Below are positions 10,083 to 19,470 of a stretch of 61,244 bases of DNA, one piece after another. Each line of letters starts with the position of its first letter. Position 1 is the first letter of the stretch. Source of the DNA: Oceanobacillus sp. J11TS1. GTDB lineage: Bacteria > Bacillota > Bacilli > Bacillales > Amphibacillaceae. Below the pieces are notes generated by a model. That model was not told the DNA's origin, ran no database searches, and worked only from the letters and a program-made list of their open reading frames with translations. A program made the position numbers and the translations under genes. The stretch is taken from positions 1 to 61,244 of the forward strand of contig NZ_BORO01000022.1 in the NCBI RefSeq assembly GCF_018333215.1. Reading direction: 5' to 3'.

Positions 10083-10842
10083 AATTCTGTTTAGAAGTAC
10101 TTTCCTCAGATTCCATTTCTGCTTCCCACATTTTTTCTAAAAAGGCCTGTCCACGGATTAATTTTCTGCAAAGTTCTTCATGTGCTTTGCTCCAGCCATT
10201 TTTCAAACCATTATAAAGTGCTTCCCAAACTTCCTCTTCATTCATGTACTTAATAAAAGGATATTTTTTCGGATCCCATTCCGTCAGCCAGTACCTTAAT
10301 TCTTCCTTGTTATTTGTTGTTTTTAATTGATCCAATCCAATCATTAATAACTGTTTAAGCTGGCGTTCCTTTCTTGTTAACCCATACACAAAGGACGGAG
10401 GCATTGACAACATATGATAGTCCTTTTGATAATTTGCTTCTTTAAAGTCATACGTTTTGGCCTCTGTTTTTTCAATCATGCCATATACTAGTTGTTCCTG
10501 CCTTGGAATCAACCGGCTTTTGCGTACAGGGATATAATATCCCGCCGTATCAAAAGCAAGTATTTCTTTCCCGTCTGTTACCACACAAGCGTACTCCAGT
10601 ACCGTTCTTTTTTGACCTTTTCGTATTGTCGCTCTTTTGTAAATGCTATCGAGTAAGTCTTTTGGAAGTTCACGAATGTCATTTTCAATGTATTTGAAAA
10701 GTTCACTCGATATGTACAGTAACGGCACTTGGTCTAATAATTCAATTGTGTCAGACTTCCGCCATTCATGAAAGGGGCATACATTATATCCATTCTCTTC
10801 CCCTTCAAACCAATTTACCCAAACATCATGTAAATATAACAT
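10081..10842 (-). CDS. yjbA: UPF0736/DUF3603 family protein YjbA
   Basis: The 253-residue product closely resembles B. subtilis YjbA, opening [20 protein letters not shown] and keeping the central [20 protein letters not shown] block. No signal peptide or membrane helix is present, so it should be cytosolic. The function of this family is not known. It is convergent with trpS, as in the yjbA-trpS neighbourhood of Bacillus, and its stop lies in the shared terminator. The C-terminal tail is acidic and poorly conserved. Confidence 0.88.
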   Translation of the reverse strand: MLYLHDVWVNWFEGEENGYNVCPFHEWRKSDTIELLDQVPLLYISSELFKYIENDIRELPKDLLDSIYKRATIRKGQKRTVLEYACVVTDGKEILAFDTAGYYIPVRKSRLIPRQEQLVYGMIEKTEAKTYDFKEANYQKDYHMLSMPPSFVYGLTRKERQLKQLLMIGLDQLKTTNNKEELRYWLTEWDPKKYPFIKYMNEEEVWEALYNGLKNGWSKAHEELCRKLIRGQAFLEKMWEAEMESEESTSKQN

Positions 10843-10905
10843 CTAATAACCCCACCTTATCTATCATTTAATATCTCTTAGTTCAAAGAAGTGTATTGGA
10901 GAGGA

Positions 10906-10955
10906 TGTTCAAAAAGTCTCCGAAAATGATACCTTGTACTTTTCATTTTCGAACA
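10906..10955. repeat. miniature TGTTC...GAACA inverted-repeat element
   Basis: The element begins TGTTCAAAAAGTC and ends TTTTCGAACA; the inner arms CGAAAATGA and TTCATTTTCG also pair. Its left end matches that of the 208-bp element at 48396-48603. It covers the last codons of the small frame at 10943-11029. Confidence 0.55.
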
Positions 10956-11029
10956 CATATTTTTAAGGCCTGCCTATAACATCTAATCCATTCTTCTTGA
11001 ACTTGAGGGTTAAAATACATTATGACCAT
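10943..11029 (-). CDS. possible small ORF ending inside a repeat
   Basis: A 28-codon frame (MVIMYFNPQVQEEWIRCYRQ and eight more residues) reads as plausible amphipathic protein. Its last codons, up to the TGA at 10943, lie in the miniature repeat, so the original C-terminus may have been replaced. The ribosome site is weak (GTGAG). It may be a remnant or not a gene. Confidence 0.25.
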   Translation of the reverse strand: MVIMYFNPQVQEEWIRCYRQALKICVRK

Positions 11030-11055
11030 CTCACGTTTTTTTATGCGATAACCAC

Positions 11056-11262
11056 TTATTTTTCTATGCCAAAACGGTGGAGTGAAATAATTAGCAATAA
11101 CAATCCTAATGGTAGAAAATAACATTCTAGCCGACCTGCTATAAACGTGAAATAATCTGCCCAGGTTAATCCAGCGGGTAAGAAGTTAAAATAGGCTATT
11201 ATAGTGACGCTTCCTGTGACGGTCATCCCGAATCCAACTAAAAATAAAAAGAAAGAACCCAT
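11056..11262 (-). CDS. small membrane protein, unknown function
   Basis: The 68-residue product (opening MGSFFLFLVGFGMTVTGSVT) has two hydrophobic segments, about residues 3-27 and 48-62, separated by a short region with Trp, Asp and Tyr. I chose the ATG at 11262 because GAGGCG precedes it at normal spacing; a longer frame to 11298 has no ribosome site. It lies downstream of fabF beyond a terminator and reads in the same direction. It is a believable small inner-membrane protein that I cannot name. Confidence 0.65.
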   Translation of the reverse strand: MGSFFLFLVGFGMTVTGSVTIIAYFNFLPAGLTWADYFTFIAGRLECYFLPLGLLLLIISLHRFGIEK

Positions 11263-11371
11263 TGTTTCGCCTCGCTTGCTTGTCCAATATAGTATCATTC
11301 TATGAAAGCATTCATCATAAAATACAAGCTTTTTTCGTCATAGCTTGAAATTAAATTTTTTACCAATAAAG

Positions 11372-11409
11372 AAAGAAGCTTAGCCCTTTATAAAGAGATA
11401 AGCTTCTTT
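11372..11409. terminator. fabF terminator
   Basis: AAAGAAGCTTA (11372-11382) pairs perfectly with TAAGCTTCTTT (11399-11409), just after the fabF stop. The T tract is longer on the plus strand, but the minus side (TTCTTTCTTTATT) should also work. Confidence 0.75.
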
Positions 11410-11414
11410 TTTAT

Positions 11415-12653
11415 TTACGCTTCAAACTTTTTAAACACAAGTGCTACATTATGCCCGCCAAAACCTAACGAGTTACTTAATACGGCGTTGACCGCTTGTT
11501 TTCTAGCTTCATTCGGAACATAATCTAAATCACATTCCGGGTCTGGTGTTTCATAGTTAATCGTTGGAGGAACAATTCCATCAACAATTGCTTTCACAGA
11601 AATAATTGCTTCAATAGCTCCTGCAGCACCTAGTAAGTGACCTGTCATCGATTTCGTTGAAGATACGGCTAAGCTGGATGCTTTTTCGCCAAAGACCGCT
11701 TTAATTGCTTGTGTTTCAAATTTATCATTCAAGTCAGTACTTGTACCATGTGCATTCACATAATCAATCTCATTTGGATCTAACTTTGCATCGTCTATAG
11801 CATGCTGCATAGCCCTCGTTGCACCTTCTCCATTTTCTGCAGGTGCAGTAATATGATACGCATCACCTGTTGCTCCATATCCAACAATTTCTGCGTAGAT
11901 GTCTGCCCCTCTATTTTGTGCAGATTCAAGAGATTCTATAATTAGAATACCCGATCCTTCTCCCATGACAAAACCATTTCTTTCTTTGTCAAATGGACGA
12001 CTTGCTTTTTTCGGGTCATCAGTAGTGGATAGTGCTTTTGCTGAAGTGAATCCTGCAAATGCCATATTACTAATTGGCGCTTCTGTACCACCTGTAATCA
12101 TCACATCAGCATCTCCACGCTGAACTGCTTTGAAAGCATCTCCAATCGAGTTTGCGCCGGAAGAACAAGCTGTTACCGTACAAGAATTAATGCCCTTGGC
12201 TCCCAATTGAATGGATACTTGACCGGCCGCCATATCAGGAATCATCATTGGTACAAAGAACGGGCTGACACGCTTAGCGCCTTTCTCTAAAAATTTAGAG
12301 TGCTGTTCTTCCCATGTTTTCATTCCGCCAATCCCAGATCCAATCCAAACTCCAATACGATCTGCATTTTCTTCTGTAATTTCTAATTTTGCATCCTCAA
12401 CTGCCATTTTTGCAGCTGCAACAGCATACTGCGTAAATGGATCCATCTTTCGCACATCTTTTTTCTCGATATATGCAGTAGGATCAAAATCTTTTATCTC
12501 CGCTGCCGCTTTTGCTGTAAACAGCTCTTTATCTACCTTTGTTACAAAATCAATACCCGATTTTCCATTAATAATACTCTCCCACATCGTAGAAACATCA
12601 TTACCAACGGGAGTTACAGCCCCTAGTCCAGTTATTACGACTCTTTTTTCCAC
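11415..12653 (-). CDS. fabF: beta-ketoacyl-ACP synthase II (FabF)
   Basis: FabF performs the elongating condensation of type II fatty acid synthesis, using malonyl-ACP. The 412 residues are a normal length and the Cys-His-His triad is intact: Cys163 (in TACSSGANS), His302 (NAHGTST) and His339 (MTGHLLG), with Lys334. The start is the GTG at 12653, preceded by AAAGGAGG. It follows fabH by about 30 bp with no terminator between, so fabH-fabF is an operon as in B. subtilis, and should be under FapR control through the operator before fabH. A terminator follows. Confidence 0.96.
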   Translation of the reverse strand: MEKRVVITGLGAVTPVGNDVSTMWESIINGKSGIDFVTKVDKELFTAKAAAEIKDFDPTAYIEKKDVRKMDPFTQYAVAAAKMAVEDAKLEITEENADRIGVWIGSGIGGMKTWEEQHSKFLEKGAKRVSPFFVPMMIPDMAAGQVSIQLGAKGINSCTVTACSSGANSIGDAFKAVQRGDADVMITGGTEAPISNMAFAGFTSAKALSTTDDPKKASRPFDKERNGFVMGEGSGILIIESLESAQNRGADIYAEIVGYGATGDAYHITAPAENGEGATRAMQHAIDDAKLDPNEIDYVNAHGTSTDLNDKFETQAIKAVFGEKASSLAVSSTKSMTGHLLGAAGAIEAIISVKAIVDGIVPPTINYETPDPECDLDYVPNEARKQAVNAVLSNSLGFGGHNVALVFKKFEA

Positions 12654-12683
12654 GCGTTATATCCTCCTTTAATTAGTTAAGAC

Positions 12684-13622
12684 CTACCTGCCCCAGCGCA
12701 TAGCAACCGCGCCCCAGGTTAAGCCTCCCCCAAATCCTACTAATACAACTAAATCATTATCTTTTATTTTACCTTCTTTTACTGCTTCAGATAAAGCCAT
12801 AGGGATGGAAGCGGAAGAATTATTTCCAAACCGTTCGATGGATTTCGCCATTCTATCCTTGGAAATTCCTAACCGTTCCCTTGCAGCTTCCATTATTCGA
12901 ATATTTGCTTGATGAGGAACCAGATAGTCTACATCTTCCCCAGAAAGCCCAATCTTTTCAACAACATTTATCGTAGATTGCGGCATTTGTCTCACTGCAA
13001 ATTTAAACACTTCTCTCCCATTCATTATTATATGGTCTTCTTTATTTAAGTAAAGCTCTTTGCCTCCAGCTCCATTTGCTCCTAGTTCAAAGGATAAGAT
13101 TCCTTTTCCTTCAGATACTTCGCCAACAACAGCTGCTCCAGCGCCATCACCGAATAGAACACACGTGGAACGGTCTGTCCAGTCGGTAATTTTAGACAGC
13201 TTTTCTGCTCCAACAACGAGAACATTTTTATAAGTTCCGGTAGCAATAAATTGGTTTGCAGTAATCACACCGTACATAAATCCAGCACAAGCAGCGCTTA
13301 AATCCATTGCTGCTGCATTGGTAGCCCCTAATCTATCTTGGATTAGACAGGCTATCGACGGGAAATTTGTATCGGGTGTTACCGTCGCTACTAGAATTAA
13401 ATCGATATCTTCTGCTTTTACATTGGCTTCTTTTAAAGCATCTAAGGATGCGTAATATGCCATATCTGAAGTATCAATATCGTCTGTAGCTAACCTTCTT
13501 TCACGGATTCCTGTCCTAGTTCGAATCCATTCATCATTCGTATCGACAATTTTCTCCATATCATGATTCGTAATTACATTTGTAGGTAAATAATGGCCGG
13601 TTCCTAAAATACCGATGCTCAT
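12684..13622 (-). CDS. fabH: beta-ketoacyl-ACP synthase III (FabH)
   Basis: FabH starts fatty acid synthesis by condensing an acyl-CoA primer (branched-chain in Bacillaceae) with malonyl-ACP. The catalytic triad is present in the 312-residue product: Cys112 (AACAGF), His237 (PHQAN) and Asn267 (FGNNSS). I chose the ATG at 13622 ([13 protein letters not shown]) because AAGGGGAG precedes it with 9-nt spacing. The upstream in-frame ATG at 13664 lies inside the FapR operator and would lie in the 5' leader. It is the first gene of fabH-fabF. Which of the two B. subtilis paralogues (fabHA or fabHB) it matches best is suggested by position to be fabHA. Confidence 0.95.
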   Translation of the reverse strand: MSIGILGTGHYLPTNVITNHDMEKIVDTNDEWIRTRTGIRERRLATDDIDTSDMAYYASLDALKEANVKAEDIDLILVATVTPDTNFPSIACLIQDRLGATNAAAMDLSAACAGFMYGVITANQFIATGTYKNVLVVGAEKLSKITDWTDRSTCVLFGDGAGAAVVGEVSEGKGILSFELGANGAGGKELYLNKEDHIIMNGREVFKFAVRQMPQSTINVVEKIGLSGEDVDYLVPHQANIRIMEAARERLGISKDRMAKSIERFGNNSSASIPMALSEAVKEGKIKDNDLVVLVGFGGGLTWGAVAMRWGR

Positions 13623-13663
13623 TTCTTTGCGCTCCCCTTCTATATCAACATTACTATCAAACA

Positions 13664-13680
13664 TTATGACTTGGTACTAA
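13664..13680 (-). promoter_or_regulatory. FapR operator
   Basis: On the minus strand the 17 bases read TTAGTACCAAGTCATAA, which closely resembles the FapR box of B. subtilis lipid genes. The site lies between the predicted fabH transcription start and its ribosome site, where FapR binding represses and malonyl-CoA relieves. Binding is inferred. Confidence 0.75.
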
Positions 13681-13692
13681 TTTTAAAATAAA

Positions 13693-13721
13693 ATGTATAG
13701 GATAGCAAGTTAGAGTATCAA
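13693..13721 (-). promoter_or_regulatory. fabH-fabF promoter
   Basis: TTGATA (13721-13716) and TATACA (13699-13694) are spaced by 16 bp. The FapR operator begins about 13 bp downstream, which supports this assignment. Confidence 0.55.
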
Positions 13722-13754
13722 TTAACCGAACTATCCATTATTTTAATCTTATCA

Positions 13755-14726
13755 TCAATATTCATTAGGTAATAAACCTGTCTTAATATACTTTTTAATA
13801 TCCTCTTCTATTTCAAGCTTTACATAACTGGGGACGGACGATTGAAATTCACCGAGTGATATAAAACCATCTTCAAAGTCATAAGTATAGATACCGCCCT
13901 CTAATTCTTGTTTATCGAAATCCTCAGCTACTGATTGATATAATTCCCCAATATGTTGAATGGTACTTGTTAATACAGCATCAGGAGCAATATCCATTTG
14001 ATCCGCCATATAACCAATTGCAAAAAGATTATCTTCTTCTGCCTCTTTCAAGACAGCTTCCCCAAAGCCATCCCCAATTGGGTAAAAAACATCTACTCCT
14101 TTTTCCTGCATCTCCCTATAGTTGTCGAGTGCAAGATCAATGTTATTCCAATCATTTAAATAATTTAATTTTACCTCTGCATTCTTGTTTACATAATTAA
14201 CGCCTTCAAAGAACCCTTCTATTTCCGGCTGCCAAGAATAGGCTGCAATAATTCCTATTTGATTACTGTCTGTCATTTCCCCTGCAACCATACCTGCAAA
14301 GAATCCCATAGCATGCGCATTGAAATTAAGAGAAGTTACATTTTCACTTGACTCTCCTCCATTTACATAAACAAATTGAACATCTGGATAACTTTCAGCC
14401 AAGGACATAAAGTACTCACCATAAATATTGCTATGCCCATAGATTAAGTTGACTCCATCACCAACAAATTGATCTACTATTTGCTGTACTTCATGCATCG
14501 TTTGTATATTTTCTTCATAAAAAACATCTATATCATATTCGTCACCAATCTCCTGCATTGCTTGATACCCTTGTTTTATCCATGGATTACTATCTATTTC
14601 TGCATCTGTAATAAAGCCAACATTTTGTATTTGACCTGTTTCAAAATACGAACAAGCAGATAGAGCGCAAATCATGATTAAAAGGATTATTGGATAGTAG
14701 ACATATTTCACCCAGAGCACACCCAT
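13755..14726 (-). CDS. med: BMP-family lipoprotein Med
   Basis: Med is a basic-membrane-protein/PBP1-like substrate-binding lipoprotein known in B. subtilis as a positive regulator of comK. The 323-residue product has a lipoprotein signal with lipobox LSAC (Cys25) and a periplasmic-binding fold (NVGFITDAEIDSNPW, NLIYGHSNIYGEYF, AHAMGFFAGMVAGEM, VFYPIGDGFGEAV). It starts 4 nt after the stop of the upstream gene with no clear ribosome site of its own, so translation is probably coupled. A later GTG at 14711 is another possible start. In B. subtilis comZ follows med; only 90 bp lie here before the fabH promoter and no comZ is present. Confidence 0.88.
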   Translation of the reverse strand: MGVLWVKYVYYPIILLIMICALSACSYFETGQIQNVGFITDAEIDSNPWIKQGYQAMQEIGDEYDIDVFYEENIQTMHEVQQIVDQFVGDGVNLIYGHSNIYGEYFMSLAESYPDVQFVYVNGGESSENVTSLNFNAHAMGFFAGMVAGEMTDSNQIGIIAAYSWQPEIEGFFEGVNYVNKNAEVKLNYLNDWNNIDLALDNYREMQEKGVDVFYPIGDGFGEAVLKEAEEDNLFAIGYMADQMDIAPDAVLTSTIQHIGELYQSVAEDFDKQELEGGIYTYDFEDGFISLGEFQSSVPSYVKLEIEEDIKKYIKTGLLPNEY

Positions 14727-14730
14727 TCTG

Positions 14731-15339
14731 TTACGGAAGTCGCTTATTAAATAGCTGTATTTTTTTTACGACTTCATTAATATCTCTATTTTCTAGCAGA
14801 ATCTGTTTTTTTTCAACTTTTGTGTTTGGTGTACGATTGTTCGTAGAAATAACCTCTATCCATTTGGGTGGATTACTCCTTTTTATCCACTGTATGAAAA
14901 CATTCAAAAAACCCTCTATATAAATTGCTTTGTCTTTCCAATCATTGTTTTCGAATGGGATAAACTGGCCATCAATAAATAATCCTGTCTCGTTTATTTT
15001 CATTCCTTCACCAATAAGGTAGGGTACAGAAATTACAGATATACAAGCATTATCATTATCTGAAGTTTTCCTCTGGTTTGAATCTGTCTCAATTCGTAAT
15101 ACCTTTTTTGCACTTTGTTTCAATTCCTCTGTCTCCAGGCTATCAATAATAATTGCAAAATCATAATCATTTTTCACTTTATGCACTTTTTGAAAATGAC
15201 TGTTTCGACCAAAAAAATCTTCCAATCCGGTATCGATCTGTTTATCCAAAATTCCATCAACCTGATAACCCTCATCCAGTAATCTTGTAACGATATGATA
15301 ACCAACCCAGTGATTACAGGGTTTAACTAGTATACACAC
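14731..15339 (-). CDS. Rossmann-like protein in the yjaV position upstream of med
   Basis: The 202-residue product has an N-terminal alternating beta-alpha pattern (CILVKPCNHWVGYHIVTRLL) that looks like an NAD(P)-binding Rossmann start whose glycine-rich loop has decayed. It is followed by a segment resembling an epimerase core and a charged C-terminal half. The start is a GTG at 15339 with AAAGGAG 9 nt upstream. It ends 4 nt before med, so the two are cotranscribed and probably translationally coupled. In B. subtilis the poorly characterised yjaV lies directly upstream of med; I make the link by position and shape only. Confidence 0.55.
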   Translation of the reverse strand: MCILVKPCNHWVGYHIVTRLLDEGYQVDGILDKQIDTGLEDFFGRNSHFQKVHKVKNDYDFAIIIDSLETEELKQSAKKVLRIETDSNQRKTSDNDNACISVISVPYLIGEGMKINETGLFIDGQFIPFENNDWKDKAIYIEGFLNVFIQWIKRSNPPKWIEVISTNNRTPNTKVEKKQILLENRDINEVVKKIQLFNKRLP

Positions 15340-15487
15340 TAAAAAACGCTCCTTTCTATTTTAATTTATTTTTTCAGGCCAGCATTTTTCACGATATTTT
15401 CACATGGAATTAAAGCAACGAAACGGTTTTCATGTTAAAATAATATTTATGATGTTTGGAGACAAGTTAGTAAAGTGAGGTGGACGT

Positions 15488-15664
15488 ATGCGTTATATTA
15501 TGACAATTTTTTGGGCTGTTGCTATTTCATTAGCAATCTCTTATGTACTAACAAGCATGGGTGCAGAGCCATTCATTATTCGTGATGCACTTATTTTAGC
15601 AGGTATCTTTTGTGTAACCATTTTTGCTCTAAGCGGTCTTGTTCTAAAAGAAGACTCCAAGTAA
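15488..15664 (+). CDS. yjzD: small membrane protein YjzD (DUF2929 family)
   Basis: This 58-residue protein (opening MRYIMTIFWAVAISLAISYV) has two membrane segments, about 4-22 and 32-52, joined by a short polar loop, and a KEDSK tail, as in the DUF2929/YjzD family. GAGGTGG lies about 6 nt before the ATG. It is divergent from the med gene pair, where yjzD also lies in B. subtilis. A hairpin follows the stop. Function is unknown. Confidence 0.75.
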   Translation: MRYIMTIFWAVAISLAISYVLTSMGAEPFIIRDALILAGIFCVTIFALSGLVLKEDSK

Positions 15665-15666
15665 GT

Positions 15667-15703
15667 AGAACCCCTTGTCTAAATATATGCGGCAAGGGGT
15701 TCT
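15667..15703 (+). terminator. yjzD terminator
   Basis: AGAACCCCTTG (15667-15677) pairs perfectly with CAAGGGGTTCT (15693-15703), immediately after the stop codon. The T tract is short (ATATTTC). Confidence 0.7.
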
Positions 15704-15975
15704 ATATTTCTAAAAACGTCAAGTATTCGCCTACAGGGACCCTGCATTAATTTTTATTCTCATCTCGATTTTTGTGTAAAACAAAATAAAAGGTCTATTT
15801 CTATACTTTATAACATATTTACATAAAAGGACATGCTTATTACAAGACATAGATGGAAATCTAGAATTAAGCAAGACGTAACTCCATTTTGTAAGCGGTT
15901 GTACATCAGCTGTATCCTATTTAATTTAATGAATAACCGTTCAATCATTCTAAAATAAAGGAAGGTATTTAAAAA

Positions 15976-16797
15976 ATGAATGCTTTAAATAATTTATGGA
16001 CATTGATACAGTATTTTGTTCTTGGGACTGTCCAAGGAGTTACCGAACCAATTCCAGTATCCTCCAGCGGTCATTTAATTATTGTCAGAGAGCTATTTAA
16101 TATTGAAGCCAGAGGACTTTCATTTGAAATCTTTGTTAATTTTGCTTCTCTGCTGGCTGTTATGCTAATTTACCGCAGCGATATTATACGATTGATCGCA
16201 AATACATGGAAGTTTTTGATGAAAGGTGATAAAACCGTCAAAAGTGATTTTATGTTTGTTGTCTACTTAGTTATTGCAACGATTCCTGTCGGGATTATTG
16301 GTTTGCTATTCGGGGATGTACTTGGGGAAGCACTAAGCGGAACTAACGTTGTCGGAGTTACGCTTCTGATTACGGCTATCGCGCTTTGGATCATTCGTAA
16401 CTTACGCGGGCGCAAACAAGATGGTGATTTATCAACAAAGGATGCTATCCTTGTCGGACTTGCGCAATCTATTGCCGTAACTCCAGGAATAAGCAGGTCT
16501 GGAGCGACCATTGTTGCTTCCATGCTCGTCGGAATGAAGAAGGAAACAGCATTACGATTCTCTTTTCTGCTCTATATTCCAGTAAGTCTCGGGACAGGTA
16601 TTCTTGAAATTCCTGAAATTGTGAAGGACCCCGCGATGAACCAACTATGGGCACCATATCTCATAGCATTTATTACCGCATTTATTGCCAGCTACTTTGC
16701 ATTAAAATGGTTTATGAATATTATGCGCCATGGAAAACTAGAATATTTTGCATATTATTGTGTTGTGGTTGGTATCCTTGTATTGATTTTCTTATAG
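15976..16797 (+). CDS. uppP: undecaprenyl-diphosphatase (UppP/BacA)
   Basis: This integral membrane enzyme dephosphorylates undecaprenyl diphosphate to recycle the lipid carrier for peptidoglycan and teichoic acids; overproduction gives bacitracin resistance. The 273-residue product carries both family motifs: [14 protein letters not shown] (residues 20-33, with Glu24, Ser29 and His33) and PGISRSG (171-177, with Arg175). About eight hydrophobic segments are visible. The ATG at 15976 has AAGGAAGG upstream. The [10 protein letters not shown] variant has Ile where many homologues have Leu or Phe. It stands alone. Confidence 0.95.
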   Translation: MNALNNLWTLIQYFVLGTVQGVTEPIPVSSSGHLIIVRELFNIEARGLSFEIFVNFASLLAVMLIYRSDIIRLIANTWKFLMKGDKTVKSDFMFVVYLVIATIPVGIIGLLFGDVLGEALSGTNVVGVTLLITAIALWIIRNLRGRKQDGDLSTKDAILVGLAQSIAVTPGISRSGATIVASMLVGMKKETALRFSFLLYIPVSLGTGILEIPEIVKDPAMNQLWAPYLIAFITAFIASYFALKWFMNIMRHGKLEYFAYYCVVVGILVLIFL

Positions 16798-16841
16798 CTT
16801 TTATTCTCAGAACTTCCCGCTACCTTTGCTGAACCATAAAT

Positions 16842-16887
16842 AGCTCCTTTCAAGCAGCAGTTTTTATCTTTCTGCAGAGAAAGGAGC
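16842..16887. terminator. hairpin between uppP and yitW
   Basis: GCTCCTTTC..GCAG (16842-16855) pairs with CTGC..GAAAGGAGC (16872-16887). T tracts are weak on both sides, so termination of the two convergent genes is likely but not certain. Confidence 0.5.
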
Positions 16888-16948
16888 CTATAAGGGTTTA
16901 TTCTAATTCAATTCGTTATTAAGATGCGCTTTGTCCCTTTTCTTTCTA

Positions 16949-17260
16949 TCAATCAGGAATTCCCAAAGCGATTTTAGCGTAACGAGACATATTTTCTTTG
17001 CCCCAAGGCGGATCCCAGACAATGTTTACTTTTGTTTCTTTTACTTCTGGAATATCTGATAAAGCATGCTTGATATCTGCTTCAATATGCGCTGATAAAG
17101 GACAACCCATAGCAGTCAATGTCATCGTAACTTCACATAAACCATCATCATCTAGGTCTACATCATATATTAAACCAAGATTAACAATATCAATTCCTAA
17201 CTCTGGATCAATCACATTTTCTAATGCCCCCATTAGATTCTCTTTCATTGCTTCGTCCAT
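16949..17260 (-). CDS. yitW: MIP18/DUF59 family protein YitW
   Basis: The 103-residue product closely matches B. subtilis YitW. This family (also SufT and the eukaryotic MIP18) takes part in iron-sulfur cluster maturation. It shows the conserved VIDPELGIDIVNLGLIYDVD opening, the reactive Cys53 in TAMGCPLS, and the NIVWDPPW segment. The ATG at 17260 has AAAGGAGG at good spacing. It lies downstream of yitV, reading the same way with about 60 bp between them, so they probably form an operon. The role in cluster assembly is family knowledge. Confidence 0.92.
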   Translation of the reverse strand: MDEAMKENLMGALENVIDPELGIDIVNLGLIYDVDLDDDGLCEVTMTLTAMGCPLSAHIEADIKHALSDIPEVKETKVNIVWDPPWGKENMSRYAKIALGIPD

Positions 17261-17319
17261 ATGTCATCCTCCTTTCCCTAATGTTATTAAACCATACTTT
17301 AACATGTAATAAAATTATT

Positions 17320-18084
17320 TTACAAGAGATGCCGTCTAAACCATTCCGTTGCACTGTGCATCGCTGGAACACTTACTTTATGCTCCCTGCCCTTTTCGCC
17401 AATAAATTGAAGATGATCTGTATTTTTATAGAGTGGCTTAACTGCTTGATAAAAAGAGTGGGAATGCTCAAATGGAACTACTTTATCCTTTTCACCATGC
17501 CAAAACATTAATGGACGATCGTTAAGAGATTCCATATGAACAGACAGGTCAATTTCAGCCAGTTCTTGGAATAAACTGTCTAGGTCTTCTTTTGAAAATG
17601 GAGAATGGCCATTACCCTCAACATATTGCAGCAATTGTCTCGCGTATTCTTGCAGTTTAGGTGTCCCCATCATCACTGCTGCAGCATTAACCCAAGGATA
17701 TTTTACAAGCGCAGCACTTGTTGTGATACCGCCCATGCTTGTTCCTGCTATGCCAAGTGCACCTTCTGCTAAAAGCTTCTTTTCCAATAAATAGTTATGA
17801 ATTGTATTTAGTTCACTGATATTCTTTAGTACAATTTCAAAGAAGGCTAATTGTCGTTCTTCATCTGATAATCCCATTTTTCTTTCTCCATGGTGGAGCG
17901 CATCTGGCAAGAGTACACGAAATCCTTTTTCAGCCAGCATATAAGCTATCGGTAAATTTTGCTCTTTAGCACTTGTAAACCCATGGAAGTAAATAACCGT
18001 CGGACGTTCTTTCCCTGCAAATTTTTGATTAATGACATGTAAGCAAGGTATTTCTTCAATCGATTCTTGATATATTCCTATCAT
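17320..18084 (-). CDS. yitV: alpha/beta hydrolase (esterase) YitV
   Basis: This is a 254-residue cytosolic alpha/beta hydrolase of the prolyl-oligopeptidase/dienelactone-hydrolase type. The oxyanion segment YFHGFTS, the nucleophile Ser116 (GTSMGG), Asp200 (HGEKDKVV) and a C-terminal His (His235 or His243) make a complete triad. I chose the ATG at 18084 because the ribosome site AAAGGAAG overlaps the longer GTG start at 18105. It precedes yitW and is divergent from yitU, the same arrangement as in B. subtilis. The substrate is unknown. Confidence 0.85.
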   Translation of the reverse strand: MIGIYQESIEEIPCLHVINQKFAGKERPTVIYFHGFTSAKEQNLPIAYMLAEKGFRVLLPDALHHGERKMGLSDEERQLAFFEIVLKNISELNTIHNYLLEKKLLAEGALGIAGTSMGGITTSAALVKYPWVNAAAVMMGTPKLQEYARQLLQYVEGNGHSPFSKEDLDSLFQELAEIDLSVHMESLNDRPLMFWHGEKDKVVPFEHSHSFYQAVKPLYKNTDHLQFIGEKGREHKVSVPAMHSATEWFRRHLL

Positions 18085-18235
18085 CCACAACACGCTTCCT
18101 TTCACTTATCAACATACTAGTTCTATTGTAAAGTTTCTGTAATATATTTCGCAAACAAAGCAGCTTTTATTTAATTTTCTTTACTTTACATATTTTCAAA
18201 TCATGTTAATATAATGACAGATGAGAGGTGACGGA

Positions 18236-19078
18236 ATGAAGAATAAAAATAAACACTTGATTGCACTCGATTTAGACGGTACATTGCTGTCAGATGATAA
18301 AAAAATAAGTGCGAAAAATAAACAAACAATAAATCAAGCGATGGAAGAAGGACATATTGTTGTCATTGCCACTGGCCGACCAGGGCGCGCAAGTATCCAA
18401 TACTACCAAGAACTGCAATTAAAAACACCTATGGTAAACTTCAATGGGGCGCTTGTTCACCATCCACTAAACACCAATTGGAAGGGATTCCATACACCGA
18501 TGCCCCTTTCAACTGCACATCGTATCATTGATATTTCCAATGAAATTGAAGTGAAAAATATATTGGCTGAGGTACAGGACCAGGTTTATTTAGAACAGTA
18601 TAGTGAAGATATCATGAGTATTTTTAAAGATTCCACTGATGAATCTCCATACATTGTTGGCGATATTAAGTCAAAATTACAGCATGACCCAACTTCTGTC
18701 CTGATTTACCCAGATGCTTCACAGGTTCAGGAACTGCGTTCGCATTTAAACGATTATCATGCGGAAGTTATTGAACATCGGAACTGGGGAGCACCTTGGA
18801 ATATGATTGAAATCATCAAAAAAGGAATGAATAAAGCAGTTGGCCTGAAGCGTATCGCTGAAGAATATAATATACCCAAGGAAAACATTATTGCCTTTGG
18901 CGACGAAGACAATGACTTAGAAATGATTGATTATGCCGGAGTTGGTGTTTCTATGGGAAATGCCATTGAGGAACTTGTATCTGTTTCAAATCATCAAACT
19001 TTAACAAATGAAGAAGATGGGATCAGCGTCTTTTTAGAGGAATATTTAAATCTCAAACCGAAAAAAATAATTATTTAA
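18236..19078 (+). CDS. yitU: Cof-type HAD phosphatase YitU
   Basis: The 280-residue product is a haloacid-dehalogenase-superfamily phosphatase of the Cof type. Motif I is DLDGT (Asp12 and Asp14), motif II lies in VVIATGRPGR, and the metal motif IV is GDEDND near the C-terminus; the large C2 cap lies between. The ATG at 18236 has GAGGTGAC at good spacing; the frame opens five codons earlier but that start overlaps the site. A TATAAT at 18210-18215 may be its -10 box. It is divergent from yitV-yitW. Homologues act on sugar phosphates or flavin precursors; the substrate here is not known. Confidence 0.88.
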   Translation: MKNKNKHLIALDLDGTLLSDDKKISAKNKQTINQAMEEGHIVVIATGRPGRASIQYYQELQLKTPMVNFNGALVHHPLNTNWKGFHTPMPLSTAHRIIDISNEIEVKNILAEVQDQVYLEQYSEDIMSIFKDSTDESPYIVGDIKSKLQHDPTSVLIYPDASQVQELRSHLNDYHAEVIEHRNWGAPWNMIEIIKKGMNKAVGLKRIAEEYNIPKENIIAFGDEDNDLEMIDYAGVGVSMGNAIEELVSVSNHQTLTNEEDGISVFLEEYLNLKPKKIII

Positions 19079-19188
19079 AGCGGATAGGAGGACTACATCT
19101 ATTAAACATAGGTAGTCTTCCCTTCTTTATCTATTTCGGAATTTCTGTTAATATGAACTTACGAATAAATACATGAGGAGGCACGCAT

Positions 19189-19452
19189 ATGGCGGTACAT
19201 ATTTCCCCGACACCGAATCCAAACGCAATGAAATACACATCGGATAAGGTTATATTTTCCGGGACAAGCAGCATTTCTGTTATGCCTGGTGATGTAAGTG
19301 AATATGAAATTTTAAACGAATTAATGAAATTAGAAGAAGTAGATAATGTATTTGGTTATCAAAACTTTATTACGGTTAACAAACATTTCGACGCTGACTG
19401 GGACAGTATCAATCCTAAGGTAGAAGAAATCTTTGTAAAGTTTGGTTATTAA
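19189..19452 (+). CDS. NifU N-terminal domain protein
   Basis: The 87-residue protein is made of a single Nfu/NifU N-terminal domain, opening MAVHISPTPNPNAMKYTSDK, with the family's TPNPNAMK motif. It has no cysteine cluster, so it lacks the C-terminal NifU scaffold domain; such stand-alone domains are common in Bacillaceae. The ATG at 19189 has GAGGAGG upstream. A terminator follows. It may support iron-sulfur assembly together with yitW, but nearness is the only evidence. Confidence 0.8.
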   Translation: MAVHISPTPNPNAMKYTSDKVIFSGTSSISVMPGDVSEYEILNELMKLEEVDNVFGYQNFITVNKHFDADWDSINPKVEEIFVKFGY

Positions 19453-19470
19453 TTTATATGTCCAAACACA

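Noticed and set aside
18105-18105. GTG start of yitV seven codons upstream
   Set aside because: The GTG overlaps the ribosome site AAAGGAAG; the ATG at 18084 has normal spacing and family-like N-terminus.
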